From assembly GCA_946406115.1 (NCBI GenBank), contig OX291540.1, positions 54,651,511 through 54,715,510 of the forward strand: 64,000 bases of DNA, read 5' to 3'. The stretch comes from Apoda limacodes. Lineage: Eukaryota > Arthropoda > Insecta > Lepidoptera > Limacodidae. A program made the translations under genes and the position numbers. The notes beneath the pieces are model-generated. The model searched no databases, had not been told where the DNA came from, and saw only the letters and a list, made by a program, of their open reading frames with translations. Below, piece by piece: positions 55,792-64,000 of the stretch (positions within the stretch are counted from its first letter, which is position 1; every line of letters begins with the position of its first letter).

Positions 55792-55925
55792 TACGGCGGA
55801 TCTGTACTCGCGCGCGCTATCTCTCTCCCTCTCTCGCTCGTGACCACCACCTATATCTCTGTCTCGTTCCCACACCTCGCTGCCCCCCCCGCCTCGCTCG
55901 CTTGCTTGTTGACAGTGCTCCCACC
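55792..55925 (-). promoter_or_regulatory. GC-rich promoter/leader region of the small minus-strand gene
   Basis: Sharp rise in CpG and GC relative to the surroundings. On the minus strand there are GAGAGAGG and GAGAGAGATAGCGCGCGCG tracts resembling GAGA-factor sites, and GAGCGAG repeats. No clear TATA box. Confidence 0.5.
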
Positions 55926-55976
55926 TACAAGCATACTACACTAGTTACATAACAGATTTAAGTTATGCCTAGAGCC

Positions 55977-56142
55977 GGCTTTACCTATGGCGGTCGAAGG
56001 GACGGCCCCGAGAGCGACAGCCCAAGCCGAGGCTTATGGGCTGAGGCTCCGTCAGTCTCGCCCCAAAAAGCCCGGTGAAGCAGTAATGGCTGCAACAGCC
56101 AACTGCATAGTCAGTTCAGAAAAAAAAAGGCTTTACTTATGG
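55977..56142 (+). mobile_element. Jockey 3'-end insertion with 14-bp target duplication
   Basis: The insert 55991-56128 matches the last part of the Jockey copy at 26062-26260 in reverse orientation: GGTCGAAGGGACG at its start, then GAAGCAGTAATGGCTGCAAC, ending in a 9-base A run. It is flanked by GGCTTTACCTATGG (55977-55990) and GGCTTTACTTATGG (56129-56142), a duplication with one later mutation. It is a second, very short 5'-truncated copy of the same family. Confidence 0.88.
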
Positions 56143-57780
56143 TGTACACGGGCGCAGGATCTTGGGAGGCGCCAAGCGCCGCTTGCGACACCTACAACGA
56201 TCCTGCGTTCGTGCTTTACAAAATAACTCGTTTTACAATTTGTTTCAAAGTGAAATCGTCCTTAAAGCAGATAATTTAATCAGATCATTGCGAACTCGGT
56301 TCTATTACAATAACATAAGTTCTAATTAAAATCAAAATTGAATAAGTTAAATATGAAATCGTCATAGATGTTTATTTATTTCGGAGAAAAAACAGTTACA
56401 ATTGTTGTTAATATAATAACTGAAAAATTATTTAACCTTTACATTTCTGTCTAAGAGTTTTAAGGTTTATATATACAATGTGTACCGGAATACCCCCAAA
56501 TCCCTTAAAGGGGTTGTAGGGTGTCCGGTACACAAGCATTTACTAATGGACCCAAGGGTGAAATCATTAACCTGAAACATCCACAGCTTTCAGAAATTTG
56601 GTGAAAGCTTGAAAAGAACTTCTCCTTAAACTCAGCTGTGTGGGGGTCGATAACCGGTCATTTTGTCAAAATTTGTGATGAAATATCTGAATCATTTTTT
56701 TCTATTTTTACCTTCAATGATTAAATGATTTATTTATTTGCTTGAAATGCGGTACGTATAGTAGGTTGTAAGAAACATATTGAAAGCTTTGACGCATCTT
56801 GAACATTAGCATGCAAATATTAACATTAAAATTAACAAAAAAATAATTAAATTAAATGTCTCTGTGAGGCTAATTTAATAAAAAAAAGTAGTGTAAGACC
56901 TTTTGCTTGTTCCTTTATTTATTTTTAAATTTATGAGTGAAATGACAAGAAAATTATTTACAAATAATTTATACATCGTACAATGTTCTTTATCGCTAAT
57001 AAAGATACATGTTTCGTTATTTTAAATTATTAATATGCATGTTCAATTTAGAATATTAGTGCAGGCCGGTCTACTAGTTACTACATCAGACATCAGAAAT
57101 TGTGCAAGTTGAGAGGGAAGAATTTTCTTTTTCCTGCACATATTTTATCTATAGGGGTTCTTCATAAATAATTACATTTTTTTCGTAATCCGCGAAACAT
57201 TGGTTTAAATCTTGCAAATAACAATAGTGAAAAGATTCCATCAGATTCTTTTTACAGAATATTAATTAAATAAAAAATAATAAAAATAAAGTAATTAAAA
57301 TTTTAATAAAAAAATATCAGAAGGCTCTCGTTTTGAGTGAAATTATAAAGCAATTTTTACTAAATCATCACACCTTAGCTATTAGGCCGATGAATTCATT
57401 AAAATTGTTATAGCAGTCACTTTTAATGTGAGCTTCTAAATTCCATGTTCCAGGATTTCATAGAACACTGTTAGCATTTCGGACAAAGTTGACAAAAGAA
57501 AAAAACGGTAACCCAATTTTCGGAATATAAGATTCGCGCTAATAATTTGCTCAATGCCGATTGGTCAACATATGGACAACGCCTTGACCCTTTGTTGTTT
57601 GGAAATTCTCGGCAAAACTACCATAAAATTGGGAATTATGATCACTTTTAGTAAACCTAAGCTACCTAGCTAAATTTAAAATGGGAAGTTAAAAATGGTT
57701 TTTATTCAGTGTTTTAGTAAATGAAGGTTACTTTGAACCATTTTTGTGAATTAAGAACAATGTTAGTGAATGTACCTATT
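56143..57780. other. intergenic spacer with a palindrome
   Basis: No gene recognised. 56479-56489 and 56524-56534 are perfect 11-bp inverted copies (TGTGTACCGGA), and pairing continues imperfectly through CCCCC..GGGGTTGTAGGG to a TTAA centre. Confidence 0.5.
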
Positions 57781-60167
57781 AGGTCTGCGTCCTTAGACCT
57801 TTTTGTCGGGTCATAAGTATCAGGCTGAAACTTTCTAGATCGCTTCATTTCAGTGAGTCGGACAAACTTTTTATTTCACAAAAATCTCGGTAGTGGGGAC
57901 TAATTTTGCTAGAGGCCTTGAAACATGTCGATAAGTCCGGGTGCCAAAAATTTACTAATACCAAGCCGATTCTTACTGAAATTTAAAGATTAATTTATGA
58001 GAAAGTCAAAAAGTAGATTGTCCGACAAAATTAATGGGGACTATGCGCCAGTCGGACATACTGAAAATGTTGGAAATTCAAACTCAAAAAAGTGATTAAT
58101 ATCAGGCAAAATTTTTTTTTATGGGTTCATAAAAATTAATATAATACAACGGTAACGTTGTCCGACAAAATTTATGGGGATAAGCGCCAGTCCGACACTC
58201 GAAAAATGTCGAAAATACCAGCACAAAAAAGTGATTAATACTTGTCGGACAAACATGAGTAATTGTAGATTAGATCATTTATAACCGAAATATAGTGATA
58301 TCCGACAAAAATAATGGGTCATATCGCTAGTCCGACAAGATTAGCCTAACTGCAAAGAAACTATATCTATATATACGCTCTTAGAAACGGCAGTATATCT
58401 ATATGTGGATTTCGCCTTTTGCTTTCGAGAGCTCTGTTAGTGTATCTGTCGCACTATATAGTATACATGAGGTTTTAACCTTCTACCACAATTAGAAGTT
58501 TGTAAATAAATGTAGCTGTACTTGGCTCAAGTTTAATGTATAAACTTTTTTTTAAGCTACCCTTTTTGTTTCTAATTAGATTATCTAAGAAAATAATATA
58601 AATTTATGTTGTTTGATAAATAAAATATTAGTTTTATTATCACACATTTAGAAGTTTTTCATAAGACTTGACTCAAAAAAATTGGCAAAAAAAAAATTAC
58701 TTCTCATATTTATCAATTTTAATTGATAATATTGAAAAAACTATTAAATATCTAAGTAGTATATATACAACAAATGGTTTAAGAAGGCTACGCCTTCTAC
58801 CGCGCGTGGTTTCCACACGCTCAATTTTTTGCTAATACGTTATCTCATGGAGTCAAGCGATAAAATTTTTCTTGTTTTCTTCTAAATCATACATAAGACG
58901 TGTCAAAATACGAGCTTACAGTTTTTTTTAGGAGGATTCGTATAATATTAAAAAAATGGAAGCTAAACAGGCCTTTTAAAATTTAAATTTAAATTGTAGA
59001 TTTTTGAGGAATACATTTTTGGTTACTATTTTATTTTTGTTAAATTCTAATAATAGTTAACTTAAGGAGAGATTAAAGATAGAAGACATGTAAAAAAATA
59101 TTTGTTTATGGTTTGAAGCAAAGGTTTTGTATTATGAAAAAATAGTTTGTTTTTTTTTTTAATTATTACTGTATCTTATAAAAATTTGAATCTTAAGAAA
59201 CATCTGCTTTTCAATGTCATTTAAAAATAGAACACTTTTTATAACGGCAAATTTTTAATTAGAATACAAGAGAGGATAGAAAATAAAAGTAAGTAAAAAA
59301 TTATTTATTTACGAATGTTTAAAAAAATTAATTAATTATTAATAGTTTTTCTTTATTATGTCTAATCGAAATCGTTGTAATCTGTTTCTTCATTATCGGA
59401 TTCTTCATATGCAGATGATTCTTCAGCTTCATCATTTTCACTCTCTTGGTCAATACTGGGTACCTATAGTGCGCTCTCTGCCCCATCATCTTTCTCACTC
59501 ACTTTCATGCAGCCAAACACAGAACAGAAACACACAGACAGCGTTCAGGGAGAGAGGGGAGATATATATAGGTATACTTAAATGCTGTATACAGAACGAA
59601 TAATTTTAATAGATACTTTATCGATTTTTATTAGTATTCCCCACATTTCTTGTCGGACAATCGTAGAATCACGTTTGAAACATTATTTTATTACTGAAAA
59701 AATAAAAATTAGGTTGATATCAATCACTTTTTTGTGCTGGTATTTTCGACATTTTTCGAGTGTCGGACTCGCGCTTATCCCCATAAATTTTGTCGGACAA
59801 CGTTACAGTTGTATTATATTAATTTTTATGAACCCATAAAAAAAGATATTAATCACTTTTTTGAGTTTGAATTTCCAACATTTTCAGTATGTCCGACTGG
59901 CGCATAGTCCCCATTAATTTTGTCGGACAATCTACTTTTTGACTTTCTCATAAATTAATCTTTAAATTTCAGTAAGAATCGGCTTGGTATTAGTAAATTT
60001 TTGGTACCCGGACTTATCGACATGTTTCAAGGCCTCTAGCAAAATTAGTCCCCACTACCGAGATTTTTGTCAAATAAAAAGTTTGTCCGACTCACTGAAA
60101 TGAAGCGATCTAGAAAGTTTCAGCCTGATACTTATGACCCGACAAAAAGGTCTAAGGACGCAGACCT
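57781..60167. mobile_element. non-autonomous DNA element with inverted repeats of about 480 bp
   Basis: 57781 to about 58260 reappears reversed at about 59690-60167. The outer ends read AGGTCTGCGTCCTTAGACCT, itself a small palindrome. Each arm carries spaced copies of TCCGACAAAATTAATGGGGA followed by GCGCCAGTCCGAC-like text, probably binding sites. The left arm has three, the last at 58298-58340; the right arm has two. The centre (58340-59640) is AT-rich and has no transposase frame. An 18-bp direct repeat TTGAACCATTTTTGTGAA flanks it at 57733-57750 and 60176-60193, but it does not abut the arms. I cannot assign a superfamily. Confidence 0.88.
58778..58832. repeat. double hairpin inside the long-inverted-repeat element
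   Basis: AGAAGGCTACGCCTTCT is a perfect hairpin. The adjacent GCGTGGTTTCCACACGC is a near-perfect second one. They stand out as a GC-rich island in AT-rich surroundings. Confidence 0.75.
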
Positions 60168-60289
60168 ATATGTCATTGAACCATTTTTGTGAAAACTGAA
60201 ATTTTTTAATGCAGTGCTTAATGAAAAAGTTTAGTGAATTAAAGAAGTAAGCTGCTGCTTAAGCTTTTTAGTTGAGTAGATAGCTATTT

Positions 60290-63200
60290 ATCAAACACTA
60301 CGCCAAGATCACGAATGCTACTCACTTTAGTTTTAGTTGGTTCGATAGCGTATAGGTATATCTAATCTGATTACGTTTTCTTGAAAATGTTAATACTTTA
60401 CATTTATCTGTGGCAAGTGTTAACTTGTTTAATGAACAATATAGATTGAATCTGTTAAGATCTTCTTGAAGTAGGATACAATCGTTGTGATTGTTTATTT
60501 GCATGAATATTTTCAAATTATCAGCATACGACAGTTTGTTACAATGTTGAAAGCAGTTTTGAATATCGTGAATATAAATAATAAAAAGGAAAGGACCCAA
60601 AGTAGATCCCTGAGGGATACCAGAACTTATCAGACTTGAAGACGAAGATAAACCATAAATGATAAGTTGAATTAAAATACAACTGATTGATGTTTTCTCT
60701 CAAGATACGAAGAAAACCAATGCAAGAGGTTACCCTCCACACCATTAGAGTAAAGTTTTTTAGCAAAATTAAATGGTCTACTATATATACACTGTCCACC
60801 GAAGAGCCCAGATCTAACGTTTTTAAAATAAAATTTGTATAGAATGTTAAATTTGTCACCGTAGATATGGACTTGACAAATCCATGTTGAGAAGGAGGAA
60901 TGCAATATTTTAAGAGAGAATACAGATTTTCATGAACTAATTTTTCAAATACCGTTGCGATACACGACAGAATGGAAATGTGAATATAATTTAAGACATC
61001 ATCCTTGGGCCCAGATTTATAGATAGGTGTAATATTAGCAGTTTTCCAGATTTGTGGGACATAGGCTTTTATTAAATAGTATTGTGAGCGGTACACATAA
61101 AGCTGCTGATGCATGTCTTAGGAAGAACGGATTTAATCTATCAGGCCCTGATCCTTTGTTTAAATCTTCGTGACTCAATGCTCTTTTTACAACAAATGAT
61201 AGGTAAATGCTGGAAATACACACATTATTCCCAGCAGGATTTGAATTTTCAGAAAGTGAGCAAGGATCAAATGATTCTTGGGATCTTGGATCAAAAGCTG
61301 ATAGGAAATATGATGAAAACATGTCACAAATCACTGTAGAGTCACTTGAAGAGTGATCATGCAATTTCATTGTAGATGGATAAGCGACTTTTTTATTTTT
61401 TAAATTGTGTGAATATTTCTAGAATGTTTTAATGTTGTGTGTTGTAGAAGTTTCTACATGATTTATATATAAATTATGACACGTGTCTATAAGTTTTTAA
61501 CCTTATTGCGAACCGCTGAATATTTTTCATAATCTGATCGGTTACCGTGTTTTTTCCAGTTTCTCCAGTGTTTTAACTTGACCTTTAACTGTTTTATTAG
61601 TCTTTTGAGAACCACAAGGGTACTTTTGACTTTTTGGTTTTGCTAGAGGGAGGTGTGCATCTAGTATAGTGTATAGAATTTTATAAAAGAGGTCGGTGGC
61701 ATCTTGGGTATTAAGTGTCCTAAAATTCTCTGACCAGTCAATTTTATTAAGCTCTCTGATAATGTTATCAAAATTAGCTTTACGAAAATTATACTTTGGT
61801 AAGACTTTGTTCGGAAAAGTGTCTGTATTGAGTACAAATTTAAAATCACATTCAATTGGAGGGTGTTGGGGATCTACATTTATTACAGGATGAGCGCACA
61901 ATGAGACAGAGCATTCCTAATCTGTCAAAACTAGGTCAAGTAAGCGATTATTAAAATTTTTAATATCATTGTATTGTTTAAGATTAAGGATAGACATTAT
62001 ATTGGTCAGGTAAACTGGAATATTTATATTTGCATTTAAATCCAGGGTTGTATCAGACACCCATTCTATGAAAGTTTGATTGTAGTCACCTGTAAGAATA
62101 CCGCTATGGTTTGGAAATTTGATAACTATGTCATGCAGTTTGTTAAAATGCGCTTAATAGACAGTTTGATGTGAATGTAGGTAAATGCAATATAACCTCT
62201 TCTACAAGAGGGTTTTTCCAGTAAATTAACCTGATAGATGATATATTATTTTTGATTGCAATTAGTACACCACCACCATCTTTCTTAGCAGATGTCGATA
62301 CTGAAGGATCTCTTCTGTAAACTTTATACCTGTTATCGACAATTTCGCTATTAAATACTACATCTCGCAGCCATGTCTCAGTCAGGACAATAATGTCGTA
62401 ATCACAGTTAGAAATAGTCAGACGCAGGTCGGAGAACTTATTTCTAATACTACGACAGTTTTGGTAATAAATATTAAAATTAGTTGTACTTTTATCCATT
62501 ATCATATACGTGTGCGATAAATGTTTTTAAAATGATTGGTGACGAAAAAATATTTACAAAAAACAAAACATGAAATATTGTCACTTAATAAAATAAAACA
62601 AAACAGACAGAGCTTTTTATATGGTTCAAACAAAATACAAAAAATAGCACTTATTGAAGATAAATATGATTTAAAATACATAATACATAGTAAAGTTAGT
62701 TGATAAAAAACGTAAAATTCAATGTTACAAGTTAATTTTATATATCTACTAACAGCGGTTTGTGGCACTGAAAAATAATAATAGTAATAAAATATGATCC
62801 AGACATAGTAGCGAGGCACATTGATAATAGCATAACATTTTGTTAGGTAAAAAATAGTACTTAGTAGTCAAAGTATTTTACACAATTCACTCTCATCTCT
62901 AATTTGAAGGGTTTTCGATGTATCTGTTTTACGAACAAATATGCAGGAGTTTTTAATGCACATATATTTATACGACTTTTCTCTTACAGCCTTTCGTGCC
63001 TTACTATATAATATTTTATTAGACAAATTCAAGTGTTCATTGACATACAATTTACGCGGTGGAGTAACATTTATGTCGATTTGTTCTGTGTTGAGATTCC
63101 GGCGTACCTTAGCTGCGTGCAGTATCTAGTCTCGCAAGCACCGTGTCGTGAGCTGTAACACGATGTTCTTGGGCCGATCCGTCCGAGCGTATTTTATTTG

Positions 63201-63850
63201 TTGGTATGTCTATTTGTATAAGTTTTCCAATGTTTTGGATTATGTGGGTTAAGTTTTTTTTTTTGATATTGAACGTTTTGAATTTCTAGATTACAATTCC
63301 GCGTTGCCTGGTCACTATCAATTAATTTCTTCTGCATACCGCGTAATTGACTACACAATTCACTGTTGTCATTTTGTAGTTTAATTGTAGATTCATCATG
63401 TTGGTTAACCTTAAGCTCCAACGCACTTAGTCGGTCCTCCCAGACCAAGATTCGATCTAACAAAGTTTTTATTTCAGATTTAATCGGTAGTAAAAGTTCC
63501 GCAATATCATTGATGCACTTTTCCTGCATGCAGGTAAAGTTTCTGTCGAAGTATTCCAAAATGCTTTGATCAATCCCGCCGCAAACCAACGAAGGTGAAG
63601 AGGACGTACTCTCATCACATTCCTGCAACATTAACTGCGTCGAACTCACTGGAGTATAAGCATTGTCGTCTTCAACTATTCTCGTACACGCATCAGGGCA
63701 CTTCCAAGTTGATTTAAATTTAGAACTTTGTTTAGAAGTTTTAGTAATACCAAGACACTCAAAATGATAAATATTTTTACAACCAATGGTCGAGCGTTTC
63801 AAAGCTTCATTTTCCTTCACTGTCCTTTTACAAGCTAAGCAGTGAGTCAT
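60290..63850 (-). mobile_element. decayed two-ORF LINE (CR1/Jockey side), nearly full length
   Basis: Minus strand, 5' to 3': ORF1 (63850-62868), then ORF2 with the endonuclease (62143-62505: YQNCRSIRNKFSDLR, IIVLTETWL), then a middle part with CDFKFVLNTDTFPNKVLPKY (61542-61901). The RT follows (61035-61370 with KGSGPDRLNPFFLRH; 60539-61114 with IWKTANITPIYKSGPKDDVL; 60322-60600 with SYADNLKIF in place of YADD). Frames change several times and stops are present. The catalytic Asp is replaced in this reading, so it is dead. The order of parts and the VPQG/KIF style ally it with the copy at 7535-8780. Confidence 0.87.
62868..63850 (-). pseudogene. LINE ORF1 with PHD-type zinc finger and coiled coil
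   Basis: MTHCLACKRTVKENEALKRS opens the protein. The finger ligands CLAC, C (IGCKN), HFEC and CPDAC give a C2-C-H-C2-like PHD pattern over about 50 residues. A Ser/Thr-rich linker and a coiled coil (DRILVWEDRLSALELKVNQH, then LRGMQKKLIDSD) follow. After a frame break at about 63194 and a stop, the C-terminal part resumes (KVRRNLNTEQIDINVTPPRK, then YKYMCIKNSCIFVRKTD). ORF1 proteins with this layout occur in CR1-related elements and bind the LINE RNA. About 327 codons in the original. Confidence 0.75.
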
Positions 63851-63884
63851 TTTGATTTATGGAGAATTAATTAAAATAAAAAGG
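63851..63884. other. short AT-rich junction
   Basis: Separates the LINE 5' end from the RTE element. No duplication was identified. Confidence 0.4.
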
Positions 63885-64000
63885 ACTATACCGAGGACAT
63901 CCCGGACGTCAGCTTGTACGAGATTAGTATGGCTCTCAAACAGCTTAAGAACAATAAGGCACCGGGTGATGATGGAGTTACGACTGAGCTTCTGAAAGCG
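63885..64000 (+). mobile_element. RTE-clade LINE, start of reverse transcriptase, runs off the window
   Basis: The plus strand reads EDIPDVSLYEISMALKQLKN followed by NKAPGDDGVTTELLKA, open to the window edge. This is the N-terminal block of the RTE/BovB-type reverse transcriptase (family pattern: ALKxLKNNKAPGxDGI). The endonuclease upstream is absent, so the copy is 5'-truncated here. The RTE 3' fragment at 40255-40700 belongs to the same clade. Confidence 0.85.

Noticed and set aside
55741..55944. 67-codon plus-strand frame over the GC-rich promoter region
   Set aside because: No ATG start and a low-complexity Pro/Ser/Leu composition from the GC-rich leader; the minus-strand exon explains the region better.

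Overview
The window looks like euchromatic but transposon-crowded DNA from a lepidopteran insect (moth or butterfly). That is an inference. It rests on the CR1/Zenon-type LINE 3' tails, the short Helitrons that end in CTAG between A and T, the tRNA-derived SINE, the intron-exon structure with GT..AG sites, and a cuticle or peritrophic-type chitin-binding gene. Nothing bacterial was found (no operons, no CRISPR, no rRNA). No intact tRNA or rRNA gene was recognised.

Two host genes can be supported. (1) A plus-strand gene from about 4.9 to 25.5 kb encodes a secreted protein with two peritrophin-A (CBM14) chitin-binding domains. Five exons (4929-5035, 10530-10643, 14424-14568, 17804-17957, 24576-24747) join in frame through canonical splice sites. 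The first exon with the start codon is missing or not recognised. Its four visible introns are stuffed with LINE fragments, Helitrons and minisatellites of 62, 52, 39 and 37 bp. (2) A minus-strand gene from about 55.9 to 53.1 kb appears to encode a very small protein of 52 residues from three coding exons. Its middle exon, with its splice donor, has been tandemly copied nine further times into the downstream intron, and only the original copy keeps a splice acceptor.

The rest is mobile DNA and unassigned AT-rich sequence. 0-4.5 kb: LINE ends, a decayed CR1 and a Helitron. 18.4-22.9 kb: a decayed two-ORF LINE split by Helitrons. 26-29.8 kb: a decayed CR1 into which a 5'-truncated Jockey element (735-codon ORF) inserted, with a 14-bp target-site duplication. 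32-36 kb: minisatellites and a 515-bp tandem duplication. 38-41 kb: a hAT remnant, a palindromic Helitron and an RTE tail. 45.7-49.4 kb: an apparently intact CR1-type LINE with a 988-codon endonuclease/reverse transcriptase ORF. 49.4-50.5 kb: a Penelope-like remnant with a GIY-YIG nuclease. 57.8-60.2 kb: a non-autonomous DNA element with inverted repeats of about 480 bp. 60.3-63.9 kb: a decayed two-ORF LINE with a PHD-type finger in ORF1. 63.9 kb to the edge: the start of an RTE reverse transcriptase.

The most unusual items are the tandem exon/donor array of the small minus-strand gene, the long-inverted-repeat element, the nested Jockey-in-CR1 insertion with a chimeric reading frame, and the higher-order 37-bp minisatellite.
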